Positions 17,236-25,027 of a stretch of 64,000 nt of DNA are shown one piece after another (positions within the stretch are counted from its first letter, which is position 1; each line of letters starts with the position of its first letter). The notes below the pieces were generated by a model. That model worked only from the letters and a program-made list of their open reading frames with translations. It ran no database searches and was not told the DNA's origin. Both the position numbers and the translations under genes were made by a program. This stretch comes from Alteribacter aurantiacus DSM 18675 (GTDB lineage Bacteria; Bacillota; Bacilli; Bacillales; Salisediminibacteriaceae), in the NCBI RefSeq assembly GCF_000429705.1, contig NZ_KE386941.1, forward strand, positions 1,660,530-1,724,529, written 5' to 3'.

Positions 17236-17246
17236 GGGTCAGACCC
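17236..17246. repeat. Palindrome GGGTCAGACCC
   Basis: A perfect 11-bp palindrome around a central A directly after the stop codon of the HAD gene. It belongs with the elements at 428-440 and 2710-2724. Confidence 0.7.
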
Positions 17247-17273
17247 TCGGAAATAATTTCCCATAAGTGTGCA

Positions 17274-17307
17274 GAAAAAAACCACCGTCGTCCGGTGGTT
17301 TTTTGTT
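17274..17307. terminator. Bidirectional terminator
   Basis: ACCACCG and CGGTGGT pair, flanked by A runs on the left and T runs on the right, so it can end both the HAD gene and the convergent GAF-STAS gene. Confidence 0.9.
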
Positions 17308-18167
17308 TAGACTTTTTGTTCTTGCACAAGGTGAAACCCGATCGATTGAAGGGCGGACTCAAGTGTGGAGAAGGTTTTTATATGACCGAATAGTGAAAAG
17401 GACGTTGTGACTTCCTCTTTTGCCATTTCAGCCGACACACCTGTGAGCATGGCACTAACTCCCATTAAACGAAGGGCGTCCATCAATTTTCCCATCGTCG
17501 TAGGAAATTGTCCGTCTACAATGATGAGACCTGTCACATCCAATATAAAGTAAGATACCTTCTTTTCCACACAGTGATTGAGCACCGACTCCATCATGCG
17601 AGCAGAGCGTTTATCATCAAGAATGCCTTGAATAGGTAAGATTGAAACGCCTTGTGTTAATGGAACGATAGGCACAGTCAGGTAGTTCATCGAGTCTTTT
17701 ACATCATCTAATTCAATTAAGTAGCTGAGTACTTCAGCCATGGAGTTAAGGTACCGAACATCCTCCTCGCTAAAATGGGTTTCGTGTTTATTCATGACGC
17801 ATAACGTGCCGAATACCTTTCCCTCATTGTTTCGGAGGGTTACTCCCAGAAACCCCTTTAACTTCAACTGATCTGTTACTTCCAATTGTTTTGTCACTTC
17901 ATGCCTCGTGAGATCTGGTGTCGTCAAACTGCTATCGTGACTTGAAATGACCAACCTGCAATATGTACCGCTGTATTCGACTTCATAGCCTTCTGGAATG
18001 ATCTCTTCTTCTTTATTAAATGAGCTAAGTACTTTAATGGCTGTTGGTCCTTTGTTTGTCACGTAAGCTGTATCCACATCCATATGATCACCGATTGCCT
18101 TTAAAATAGGATATGACGCTGATCGCAATGAAGGAAATGCCGAAGACTTTACGTTAAATGTATTCAA
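17307..18167 (-). CDS. GAF-STAS protein, RsbR-type stressosome component
   Basis: A 286-residue cytoplasmic protein: an N-terminal GAF-like sensor domain (about 10-155; CRLVISSHDSSL, GVTLRNNEGKVFGTLCVMN) and a C-terminal STAS domain (about 160-275; SILPIQGILDDKRSARMM, SYFILDVTGLIIVDG). The layout is that of RsbR-family co-antagonists in the stressosome, which controls sigma-B. By my remembered alignment with RsbRA, the two phosphorylated threonines (T171, T205) are replaced by Asp185 and Gly219. TTG 18167 is chosen as start because GGGGAGGG stands 6 bases before it. No sigma-B operon genes are nearby. Confidence 0.8.
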   Translation of the reverse strand: MNTFNVKSSAFPSLRSASYPILKAIGDHMDVDTAYVTNKGPTAIKVLSSFNKEEEIIPEGYEVEYSGTYCRLVISSHDSSLTTPDLTRHEVTKQLEVTDQLKLKGFLGVTLRNNEGKVFGTLCVMNKHETHFSEEDVRYLNSMAEVLSYLIELDDVKDSMNYLTVPIVPLTQGVSILPIQGILDDKRSARMMESVLNHCVEKKVSYFILDVTGLIIVDGQFPTTMGKLMDALRLMGVSAMLTGVSAEMAKEEVTTSFSLFGHIKTFSTLESALQSIGFHLVQEQKV

Positions 18168-18286
18168 TATATGCCCTCCCCTTTTAACCAAGTGATGTCT
18201 TTATGTCTGTACTAAAAGTCCTTTACACTATATTCCTGTTTTCTTCATAAGCTAAACCACAAATCTTAAATGTTTGGAGAGAAAAT

Positions 18287-18679
18287 GTGGTGTACGTTCC
18301 AAGAATTTATCCTGTTTTTTATTCATGGCCATGTCCCTTTTGGTACTATCCCTTATACCGCCTTCCAGAATCTTCTTACCCGCCTGTAGAAACAAGCCTG
18401 TTTGCTCAATCTCTTCAGGAAAGTCAGGCGTTAATTGAACACGGAAGAACCATCGTCACCCATCTGGCAGCGAATGAAGGTAAAATGTACGATCTTATGA
18501 CTGCTGCACAGGCGGGAAATGATGATCAAGTCGACCAAATTGTTGGTTCAACAGGCGTTCCAATTGATGTTGAAACAAGCTACACACCACGTTCGGTGAC
18601 ATTTAGGTTAAGACAAAGTACAGCTACGATCCCAAGGTGTTGTACATTGACCATGAATATTGTGTGGACGGATTACTAA
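18287..18679 (+). CDS. Hypothetical protein, 130 aa, Tyr/Pro-rich N-terminus
   Basis: A protein with an aromatic and proline-rich first 40 residues (VYVPRIYPVFYSWPCPFWYY), a helical middle (ETSLFAQSLQESQALIEHGR...AANEGKMYDLMTAAQAGN) and a beta-rich end (SVTFRLRQSTATIPRCCTLT). Start GTG at 18287 with GGAGAG about 5 bases upstream; a second GTG follows at once. Tyr/Pro-rich N-termini of this type are seen in some spore coat or surface proteins of Bacillus, but this is only an analogy. No family recognised. Confidence 0.6.
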   Translation: MVYVPRIYPVFYSWPCPFWYYPLYRLPESSYPPVETSLFAQSLQESQALIEHGRTIVTHLAANEGKMYDLMTAAQAGNDDQVDQIVGSTGVPIDVETSYTPRSVTFRLRQSTATIPRCCTLTMNIVWTDY

Positions 18680-18751
18680 AAGGATCAGTGACACGAGGGT
18701 TGTTATGAACGAATATCCGAACATCGGTATGCTGTGCAGATACACCGCTAC

Positions 18752-18900
18752 TGAAATATACTTCGCTTTCCGGGGGAAGCGGTTGAGCCTCGCTTTGAGA
18801 AGGCACTGAGAAAGTTTGATCTTTAACTTTTTCAGTGCCTTCCTTTGCCCTCCGGAATCTCACCTTCGCTTTGCATCCCGCAGGAGCTTCGTATATTTCA
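18752..18900. mobile_element. 149-bp element with TGAAATATAC inverted ends (MITE- or REP-like)
   Basis: Perfect 10-bp inverted ends TGAAATATAC (18752-18761) and GTATATTTCA (18891-18900) enclose a GC-rich body with CTTCGCTTTCCG near the left end and CCCGCAGGAG near the right end. These words are typical of a non-coding repeat common in Bacillaceae. A GGCACTGA hairpin (18799-18842) sits in its centre. The interval 18680-19031 holds no other recognisable gene. Confidence 0.6.
18799..18842. repeat. GGCACTGA hairpin, copy 1
   Basis: GAAGGCACTGAGAAAGTT and AACTTTTTCAGTGCCTTC pair over 18 bp with one mismatch around an 8-base loop. It is nested inside the 149-bp element. Confidence 0.8.
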
Positions 18901-19031
18901 TCCGCTCTGTTATAGGTTGTTCGGATTTCGGTTTAAACACTGACTATATGGCCCAGCTCTTTAAATCACCTTCATAAATTTGCTTTAACTGCACAACCTA
19001 GACCTGACACTTAAATTGGGAGGTCATAGCT

Positions 19032-19154
19032 ATGAGCAAACATTCAAAATCAAAACGAAACCCGGAGCAAAGCGCTGACGCTGTTGCATCCAAAAACGAA
19101 CAAGTCGTAAAAAATGATAAACAATACAAAGCACGTAATCTAAAGGAGAAATAA
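19032..19154 (+). CDS. Small basic hydrophilic protein, 40 aa
   Basis: Read directly: MSKHSKSKRNPEQSADAVAS followed by KNEQVVKNDKQYKARNLKEK and a TAA. GGGAGG stands 8 bases before the ATG. The protein is highly charged, lacks hydrophobic segments, and resembles in composition the tiny sporulation or desiccation proteins of Bacillus, but I cannot place it in a family. Its 3' end (AAAGGAG) provides the ribosome binding site of the next gene, 3 bases further on, so the two are surely one transcript. Confidence 0.7.
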   Translation: MSKHSKSKRNPEQSADAVASKNEQVVKNDKQYKARNLKEK

Positions 19155-19157
19155 AGG

Positions 19158-19394
19158 ATGGGAAATCGATACTATCAACAAGCCCAGCAAGCGATTCAAG
19201 CAGCCCATCAAGCCATGAATGCAGCCCACACGCCTGAGTCTCTGGAGCAAGCTTACCAGGATATCCACCGTGCAAAGCAAGCGTTATCTCAGGCTTTTGC
19301 AGATTCCTCTCAAGCGGAACGTCAACAGCTGGGGCAAATGCAAGACGAGCTTTATAACGCCGTTGAAGCCTTTTCTCCTGAAGATTTGACGTAA
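19158..19394 (+). CDS. Small helical protein, 78 aa (possibly DUF3813)
   Basis: A Gln/Ala-rich, all-helical cytoplasmic protein (MGNRYYQQAQQAIQAAHQAM; AKQALSQAFADSSQAERQQL). The pattern 'family start G-N-R/Q ... A-K-x-A-L-S-x-A-F-A-x-S-x-x-x-E' is like the DUF3813 proteins of Bacillaceae as I remember them; this is a tentative match. AAAGGAG lies 9-10 bases upstream within the end of the 40-aa gene. Followed by a strong terminator, so the transcript is these two small genes. Confidence 0.7.
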   Translation: MGNRYYQQAQQAIQAAHQAMNAAHTPESLEQAYQDIHRAKQALSQAFADSSQAERQQLGQMQDELYNAVEAFSPEDLT

Positions 19395-19404
19395 TGAAAC
19401 ATTC

Positions 19405-19440
19405 AAAACCGTCCTTCGTTCATGAAAAGGACGGTTTTTT
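19405..19440 (+). terminator. Terminator after the small-gene pair
   Basis: AAACCGTCCTT and AAGGACGGTTT pair perfectly around a 10-base loop, followed by a T run. Confidence 0.9.
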
Positions 19441-19603
19441 ACTATGTTAATCGGGTCGTTTGAAAGGGAGCGGAAATGCCCTACAACGAAAGATAAGATG
19501 CCACCTATCTACAAAAATGGTCTTAAAATCTGAAAAACTGTAGTCGAATTCACGGCTTCCATGTATCATGAAAGTAGGATCAATTTAGGAGGCCAATCGA
19601 GTC

Positions 19604-20056
19604 ATGAACGTTTATCAGGTACCAAAAAATGTAGATACAGATACACGCGTGGCCATTATGCACTTAATGATGGAACAAATGAATGCCCTCGGAGGACCAG
19701 TCACAGCAGAAGACCTTCTTAAAACAATCGATCTTTCTCTAACAGATCACTCTTGCGCTGAATTCTTCATAGCCGAGCAAGATGGGGAAATCATTGGCTG
19801 CGCTTTCTTTAATATTGGTGTGAGTCTTGAAAAGGGTGGACGCTACATTTGGCTAAACGACCTTTATGTAAAAAGAGACGAACGTCAAAAAGGGATTGCT
19901 AAACGGCTTCTCTTAAAGGTATTGTACTGGGCAGAACAAGAAGGATTAAAAGGAATTGAGTTGGAAACCGGAATTAACAACGCGGCTACCAAAAAACTTT
20001 ACAATTCTCTCGGCTTTTACGATATCATCTCAAAACGATATGGACGTACGTTATAG
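19604..20056 (+). CDS. GNAT-family N-acetyltransferase
   Basis: A 150-residue cytoplasmic acetyltransferase. The GNAT core is clear: strand IAEQDGEIIGCAFFNIG, acetyl-CoA loop WLNDLYVKRDERQKGIAKRL (R/Q-x-x-G-x-A/G), and the late NNAATKKLYNSLGFYD. The acceptor (amino acid, peptide, aminoglycoside or other amine) cannot be deduced. TAGGAGG lies 11 bases upstream of ATG. Single gene; downstream 20075-20112 there is a G/C hairpin (GCCCGGTAGG with CCTGCCGGGC) without a T run. Confidence 0.85.
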   Translation: MNVYQVPKNVDTDTRVAIMHLMMEQMNALGGPVTAEDLLKTIDLSLTDHSCAEFFIAEQDGEIIGCAFFNIGVSLEKGGRYIWLNDLYVKRDERQKGIAKRLLLKVLYWAEQEGLKGIELETGINNAATKKLYNSLGFYDIISKRYGRTL

Positions 20057-20136
20057 CAGAGCAACAAGGAAAACGGCGAGCCCGGTAGGAATTCGAAACC
20101 CTGCCGGGCGATTTACGTCTCTTCACTATCGATCAC

Positions 20137-21387
20137 CTATTGATGGTTAAAGAAACCAAAATGTCCAAGGACACCAAAAGAAGCTTCAACGAAATCGTCC
20201 GCAGCTTTTTCCCGCCACTTCGCCTCTGACGGATAAAACATTTCCATATATCTGTGACGTGTCACTCGCTCTGTGCGAAAATTCTCTGCCCCCTGTTGGG
20301 TTAGCTGATTTTCATCGATCGTATACTTCAAACTTCGTAGTGAACCCACCGTTCCTTCACCCAATGTTCCGAACTCAAACGTCGTGGCAAACACGTCCGT
20401 TTCCGCCCCCAGTTCATCTTTTAATCCGTACAAGTACTCCGTAATGCCACCAACAATACCGTAAAAACCATCAGAATCATATGCAAAGACCAAAGGATAA
20501 TTAAAAGCCTCCATCGCTTCTTGTTCACTCATCCCGTCCTGGCCCGTATTAAAAATACTCATTTGATCTCGGGGACCATATCCAGTATGCAAATCAATGT
20601 ATACAAGCTGTGCCACACCGGTTTCCAGGCCCTCTTTCATGAGCTCTTTCATAAAGGCAGTAGACACTTCATCTTCCAAGCCTCCATAATAGACGCCATT
20701 CGGATGAGTAAATTGTCCAGTTACAAGAGCATCCTTAATTGTGTCAGCTCCACTCGCTATAACATGACTTATTGCGCTCAGCATAAATCCTGTATCTTCA
20801 ATCGCAAGCTGCCTTAGGGGACGGTCCTTTTCGAGTAAACCGTTCACTTCCACATAGGCCTCGTTGAATTCATAATCAAACCGATCTCGATCGTCAATGA
20901 AATTCCGGTTCAAGTCAACGTTGTTTTCATTAAACCTCCGGTACTCCTCCATTCCCCATGGGTTCACCGCGTGAACGAGGATGAGGTTCGTCGTTTCTTT
21001 ATCCAAATCGGGATACACTTTAGCAAAAAACACATCAAGCATACCTAACCCAACATACCCTTCAATTCCGTGAACCCCCGTTGTGATCATGAGTGTACGT
21101 TCTGCCTTCTCCGCCTCAACGATAAAGGTATCGATCGTAAGTCGCTCATCCTCTGTAATCCTTAATGCAGAGTGCTCCACACGCCCATAATCACTTCTTA
21201 ACACGTTTTCGAATTCTAGAAAGTGCTCCTTCGCTGCTTCATAGGTTTCAGGAAAATAAAAGCGTGTTTCGCCTTGATCGGGATGTTCATATTGAATGGA
21301 GTGTTCAATAAGGAGTGGGTACAGCAAAAGAAATGCCACAAAGCTACACGCCAACACCGAAACTGTAATCCTAATGAATTTCAGCAC
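20137..21387 (-). CDS. DUF2817 M14-like zinc carboxypeptidase, membrane-anchored
   Basis: A 416-residue protein with one N-terminal membrane anchor (about residues 5-24) and an M14-type carboxypeptidase fold of the DUF2817 group. Metal and substrate motifs are visible: TTGVHGIEGYVG (H-x-x-E zinc ligands, about 112-123), NENNVDLNRNF, and YIDLHTGYGP (third ligand His, about 265). It probably cleaves peptides outside the membrane. The GTG start at 21387 is favoured by GGGGGAG 4-5 bases upstream; the open frame continues further but through the GGCACTGA hairpin. Neighbour of an SDR gene on the same strand, 85 bases apart. Confidence 0.78.
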   Translation of the reverse strand: MLKFIRITVSVLACSFVAFLLLYPLLIEHSIQYEHPDQGETRFYFPETYEAAKEHFLEFENVLRSDYGRVEHSALRITEDERLTIDTFIVEAEKAERTLMITTGVHGIEGYVGLGMLDVFFAKVYPDLDKETTNLILVHAVNPWGMEEYRRFNENNVDLNRNFIDDRDRFDYEFNEAYVEVNGLLEKDRPLRQLAIEDTGFMLSAISHVIASGADTIKDALVTGQFTHPNGVYYGGLEDEVSTAFMKELMKEGLETGVAQLVYIDLHTGYGPRDQMSIFNTGQDGMSEQEAMEAFNYPLVFAYDSDGFYGIVGGITEYLYGLKDELGAETDVFATTFEFGTLGEGTVGSLRSLKYTIDENQLTQQGAENFRTERVTRHRYMEMFYPSEAKWREKAADDFVEASFGVLGHFGFFNHQ

Positions 21388-21406
21388 ATGACTCCCCCTT
21401 TCCTGA

Positions 21407-21446
21407 GCCACTGAAAAAGGTAAAGATCGAACTTTTTCAGTGCCTT
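21407..21446. repeat. GGCACTGA hairpin, copy 2
   Basis: CACTGAAAAAG (21409-21419) pairs with CTTTTTCAGTG (21432-21442). It stands between the SDR gene and the DUF2817 gene, on the 5' side of the latter. Confidence 0.8.
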
Positions 21447-21472
21447 CTCCAAAGCTTGATCCTTTCACCACC

Positions 21473-22237
21473 TTAATTCATAAACCCTCCCTCAGAGTGA
21501 ATCACTTGTCCGGTAACCCACTTGGCCTCCTCACTCACGAGGAATGCTATCAGGTTCGCCGCATCTTCTGGTGTTCCGATTCGTCCTTGAGGAAATAACG
21601 GACCGAGCCCTTTTTTCACCTCATCACTCATCCAACCGGTGTCAGTCGGCCCTGGATTGACCGCATTGATTGTAATCCCTTTTTTCGCAAGGACGGACTG
21701 CAATGTAAACACAATCGTTTCTGACGTAGATTTAGTGAGCACATACGACAGCTCCTCAGGCATCGGCCCTTGAGACCAGCCTGTCGTAATGTTTACAATC
21801 CGACCTCCCTCTTTTTTATCAAAATGACGAACAAACGCCTGTACGAGTAACGTCATCGCCCGCACATTTATCTCGTAATGACGATCAAGAGTTTCTGTTG
21901 AAATGGATTCGATCGTATCATTCACTGACACAGCTGCGTTATTAATGAGAATATCGGGAGCACGCCCAAACTTGGTAATCGCCTCGTGAAACACCTTCTC
22001 AACAGCAGATGGGTCGGACAGGTTCACTTCAATCCCTTCACACTGCCGTCCCATCGCCCGAATGTCTCTCTTTAACGCCTCAGGTCCGTCCACATCTTCT
22101 CCATATGGCATCTCTCGGTCATATTCTCCCCAATATGTAAAAAGAACGTCCACACCTTTCTCACCAAGCTTTTTGCAAATCCCTGCGCCGAGTCCACGAG
22201 TTCGACTCGCTCCTGTCACAATGGCCAATTTTGTCAT
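21473..22237 (-). CDS. Short-chain dehydrogenase/reductase
   Basis: A 254-residue Rossmann-fold oxidoreductase of the classical SDR family. Cofactor loop TGASRTRGLGAGI near residue 8-20, NNAA at about 97-100, catalytic ITTGWSQ serine region and Y-V-L-T-K (Tyr/Lys of the active site, about 165-169), and NPGPTDTGWM after it. The C-terminal GQVIHSEGGF is typical. Probable NAD(P)H-dependent 3-oxoacyl- or alcohol reductase; substrate unknown. GAGGAG lies 9 bases before ATG. Confidence 0.87.
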   Translation of the reverse strand: MTKLAIVTGASRTRGLGAGICKKLGEKGVDVLFTYWGEYDREMPYGEDVDGPEALKRDIRAMGRQCEGIEVNLSDPSAVEKVFHEAITKFGRAPDILINNAAVSVNDTIESISTETLDRHYEINVRAMTLLVQAFVRHFDKKEGGRIVNITTGWSQGPMPEELSYVLTKSTSETIVFTLQSVLAKKGITINAVNPGPTDTGWMSDEVKKGLGPLFPQGRIGTPEDAANLIAFLVSEEAKWVTGQVIHSEGGFMN

Positions 22238-22404
22238 TTATCTCAACTCCTCACAACACCTATTCGCCAAGCTTTGGTAAAAATCCTTGGATCAGGAGCA
22301 CTTGAACGGTAACAGAAAAAGACTTCCACACAATCGTGAAAGCCTTACTGCCTTATTCGGCTAAAAAAAGACGTCTATTTTTCTCACCATAGAATAGGTC
22401 ATTG

Positions 22405-22710
22405 TTAGAACAGAAGCTGCATCATCCCGAGCATCCCAATTGCACCGCCGACAACCACAATTAATGGCATTCCAATATAAGCAAGGATAATCGCTACACC
22501 ACCACTTACTGCAGCAAACCACATGTTGTCATGAACCGTAAGAATCCCAGGGAGAATGAGGGCCCCAAGGACCGCATACGGAACCCTTGTGAGCATGCGC
22601 TTTGCCCAGTCCGGCCAATTGTCCGTACTGAGCATCACAAGAGGGAGAAGCCTCGGAATGTAGGTTACAACTCCCATCGCTATAATCATCCAAAACATCG
22701 TCATTGACAT
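22405..22710 (-). CDS. azlD: AzlD, branched-chain amino acid exporter small subunit
   Basis: A 101-residue protein with about four membrane helices. The early segment VTYIPRLLPL is the AzlD hallmark. Together with AzlC it forms an exporter of branched-chain amino acids or analogues such as azaleucine. AAGGAGG stands before the ATG and the start overlaps azlC by 10 bases, so they are translated together. Confidence 0.88.
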   Translation of the reverse strand: MSMTMFWMIIAMGVVTYIPRLLPLVMLSTDNWPDWAKRMLTRVPYAVLGALILPGILTVHDNMWFAAVSGGVAIILAYIGMPLIVVVGGAIGMLGMMQLLF

Positions 22711-23468
22711 TGTCGCTTCTCCTCCTTCTCATCTGCTTCTTCATGTTCTACTTTACGAACAAGGACCCTTTCCAATCCTTCATACAACAGCACGGCGATG
22801 ATCGTCGCAAACATGATCGACCATCCCGTGGACAGGAACAAGGCAAATAAACTGTGAAACAATCCACCCATCCCAGCCAGGATGATAACCATCTTCCCTT
22901 CCTTTTTAATTGAAGGAATAAGAAGTGCAATAAACAGGGCATATAACGCAATCGCCATGCTTTCTTGAAGAATAAGCGGCAATAATGAGCCCATATAATA
23001 CCCGACACCGGTAAAGCCAACCCAGCTTCCATATGCTACAGCCGCCACTCCGATCACGTAAAAGGAACGAATTGGCGCTGGTTTGGTTGAAGCTACAGCA
23101 AACACTTCATCTGTCATCCCAAACGCATAAAGGGCTCTCTCCCCTTTTGAGCCTTTCTCTGCTTTTTCATGAATGGACGCGCTCATTAACAAGTGCCTTA
23201 GATTCACAATAAACGTAGCTAAAACAATTTCTAGTGCCCCGCTTCCAAGAGCAATCATGGATAGGGCCATATATTGAGCCGCTCCTGCGAAGACAACCAT
23301 GCTCATTAATACCGCTTCAACGACCGTTAGTCCTGTGGCACCTGCAATTAATCCGAATGTGATCGCCACAGGCATATATCCTACTGCAATGGACAAACCA
23401 TCCATTGCGCCTTTTTTAAAATATGGTGAATCCTTTTTCCCTGTTGATTCTATCGCTGTTAGGCCCAT
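22701..23468 (-). CDS. azlC: AzlC, branched-chain amino acid exporter large subunit
   Basis: A 255-residue membrane protein with seven or eight helices of the AzlC/YgaZ (LIV-E) family: FKKGAMDGLSIAVGYMPVAI, MVVFAGAAQYMALSMI, and ILATFIVNLRHLLMSASI-like segments are diagnostic. It exports branched-chain amino acids with AzlD. The start at 23468 follows GGAGAGG; the frame is open 12 codons upstream. No AzlB or Lrp-type regulator is next to it. Confidence 0.9.
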   Translation of the reverse strand: MGLTAIESTGKKDSPYFKKGAMDGLSIAVGYMPVAITFGLIAGATGLTVVEAVLMSMVVFAGAAQYMALSMIALGSGALEIVLATFIVNLRHLLMSASIHEKAEKGSKGERALYAFGMTDEVFAVASTKPAPIRSFYVIGVAAVAYGSWVGFTGVGYYMGSLLPLILQESMAIALYALFIALLIPSIKKEGKMVIILAGMGGLFHSLFALFLSTGWSIMFATIIAVLLYEGLERVLVRKVEHEEADEKEEKRQCQ

Positions 23469-23669
23469 GAACACCTCTCCCGTTCTGCAAAATCTTTTGT
23501 TCATTTTACGTCCGAGTGCCAGGGATTACAAGGACTTTTTTCGCAAAACGAAAGATTCTTACATTTCCATATAAAACCTTCATCCTAATTTTCAAATAAG
23601 GGTAGACTTGGGTGCTTTATAGGGCGTACACTTGGCTGGACGCAATTTTAAAAGCGAGGTGAATCTCAA

Positions 23670-24242
23670 ATGGTATGGCAAGCATTGATTATATTTGTTG
23701 CACAGTTGTTATTCGTTCCCGTTCTCACCCTTAGAACGATTATGATGGTAAAAGGAATGAAAAAGCGTACAGCCGCAATGGGCATCTTGGAAGGTGCGAT
23801 CTACGTCGGGGCCCTGGGTCTCGTGTTTAGCGACCTTTCCAACTACTACAATATGGCCGCCTACGCCCTTGGTTTTGGTGTCGGACTTTATATCGGGGCC
23901 TTGATTGAAGAAAAATTGGCCATTGGCTATGTAACAATAGAAGCGAACATCCCCGAGAGAAACGAAGCGTTAATTAATAGGTTAAGAGAAGTAGGCTTTA
24001 GCGTATCCACGAGTCCCGTGGAAGGAATGAATTCAACGAGATACCGTTTGGATTGCACCGCACGCAGAGATCGGGAAAAAGAGTTTATTAAAGTAGTGGA
24101 ATGGTTTGAACCGAAAGCATTCATCGCCTCCTATGAACCACGAAGCTTTAAAGGCGGCTACATCACAAAAGCAATGAAAAAGCGCCGCGAACGCTTCCTC
24201 AAAAAGAAGCAGCGCCAAGAAGAAGAGCGCCAGTCGGCTTAG
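23670..24242 (+). CDS. DUF2179/UPF0316 membrane protein (YebE-like)
   Basis: A 190-residue protein with three N-terminal membrane helices (about residues 3-20, 36-55, 60-80), the second including LEGAIYVGALGLVF, and a cytoplasmic DUF2179 domain (about 90-165) of ferredoxin-like shape, then a very basic tail (KAMKKRRERFLKKKQRQ). B. subtilis YebE is similar as I recall. Function unknown; related DUF2179 domains occur in YitT-family transporters, one of which lies at 39929-40777. GAGGTG precedes ATG. Divergent from azlC and followed by a terminator. Confidence 0.83.
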   Translation: MVWQALIIFVAQLLFVPVLTLRTIMMVKGMKKRTAAMGILEGAIYVGALGLVFSDLSNYYNMAAYALGFGVGLYIGALIEEKLAIGYVTIEANIPERNEALINRLREVGFSVSTSPVEGMNSTRYRLDCTARRDREKEFIKVVEWFEPKAFIASYEPRSFKGGYITKAMKKRRERFLKKKQRQEEERQSA

Positions 24243-24289
24243 TTTGGCGGTGGCGGCGATTTGTTGATTGGCGTTTGTCGTGTCAGCAA

Positions 24290-24325
24290 GGCAGCACCTC
24301 AGATGGATGGGGTGCTGCTTTTTTT
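24290..24325 (+). terminator. Terminator after the DUF2179 gene
   Basis: GCAGCACC and GGTGCTGC pair around a 12-base loop, followed by seven T. Confidence 0.88.
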
Positions 24326-24364
24326 ATGGGGTGGGTTGGCGGTGGGGATGAGGAGGGTTGGGTG

Positions 24365-24425
24365 ATTTAAGGTGAATTTCGGGTGAGTTATAATGAGCTT
24401 TGAGCGGGTATGATGAACTTTGGAC
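24365..24425. repeat. Short degenerate repeats next to array B (about 20 bp)
   Basis: ATAATGAGCTTTG and ATGATGAACTTTG lie 20 bp apart, with CGGGT words between. It is a weak array of the same type as the one at 24525-24665. Confidence 0.45.
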
Positions 24426-24440
24426 TATATAAAGAGGATT

Positions 24441-24515
24441 TGACACACTTCGTCACAATCCGCACCTGGATCGCGGTGTGTCACGAGAGCCCGGCATTGC
24501 CTGAATGCTGTCTCG
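24441..24515. other. Two adjacent imperfect hairpins of unknown role
   Basis: TGACACAC (24441-24448) pairs with GTGTGTCA (24476-24483); next to it CGAGA and TCTCG enclose an inner stem GCATT/AATGC (24493-24508). No gene or terminator T-run goes with them. The 515-base gap 24243-24757 otherwise holds the terminators and the short-word arrays. Confidence 0.5.
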
Positions 24516-24524
24516 GGAGACGAT

Positions 24525-24665
24525 ATCGAGCTTTGATTTCGATTTATCGAGCTCTATTCCGGTTTTATCGTTCTCTATTTTGATTTTATCGAGCTCTATT
24601 CCAGGTTTATCGTCCTCTACTTCAATTTTATCGAGCTCTAATCAGAATATATCGACCAATCGACA
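24525..24665. repeat. Phased short-word array B (ATCGAGCTC core, 21 bp period)
   Basis: Seven units begin with ATCG at 24525, 24546, 24567, 24588, 24609, 24630 and 24651, exactly 21 bp apart. Typical unit start is ATCGAGCTCTATTCC followed by a T-rich spacer. On the minus strand a unit reads GCTCGATAAAATCAAAATAG. It lies between two convergent genes. Confidence 0.9.
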
Positions 24666-24717
24666 CGATTCGACAATCACTCCCCTCCTCCTCGCCCCTA
24701 ACGCTAGCGCCCCCACA

Positions 24718-24748
24718 TAAAAAAGCCGCTTCCCAGCTGGGAAGCGAC
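24718..24748 (-). terminator. Terminator after the NifU-N gene
   Basis: GCTTCCCAGCTGGGAAGC forms a tight stem, followed by a T run on the minus strand. Confidence 0.88.
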
Positions 24749-24757
24749 TCTACGCTA

Positions 24758-25027
24758 TTATCCGAAAACTTTGTCAAACGCTTGCTGGGCTCCAGCGAGA
24801 ATCCCATCCCACTCTGCACCAGGCTCTTTGTTAATTGTAACGAAGTCTTGGAATCCGAAGATGTTGTCTACACCTTCAATCGCCAAAAGTTCTTTTGCAA
24901 GGGCGTGATCGGGCTCATCTCCTTTTTTGAAAGATGCGCTCCCGCTTCCTTCAAAAATGACCTCACTTGCTGTAAGCTTCATCGCATTTGGATTCGGTGT
25001 TGGCTCTGCACGTACTTCTACTGACAT
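24758..25027 (-). CDS. NifU N-terminal (Scaffold Nfu N) domain protein
   Basis: An 89-residue protein consisting of the Nfu/NifU N-terminal scaffold domain: EPTPNPNAMKLTASEVIFEG is the typical start, and AKELLAIEGVDNIFGFQDFVTINK the typical middle. The CxxC iron-sulfur domain found in full Nfu proteins is absent, as is normal for this stand-alone Bacillus form. It may take part in iron-sulfur protein maturation; that is inference from the domain. ATG 25027 has GAAGGAG upstream; a longer frame to 25126 is rejected. Single gene with terminator. Confidence 0.87.
   Translation of the reverse strand: MSVEVRAEPTPNPNAMKLTASEVIFEGSGSASFKKGDEPDHALAKELLAIEGVDNIFGFQDFVTINKEPGAEWDGILAGAQQAFDKVFG

Noticed and set aside
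20075..20112. Terminator after the GNAT gene
   Set aside because: A stable G/C hairpin exists, but there is no T run on either strand.
24505..24720. 71-codon plus-strand frame through array B
   Set aside because: Low-complexity Ser/Leu/Ile product caused by the repeat; no ribosome binding site.
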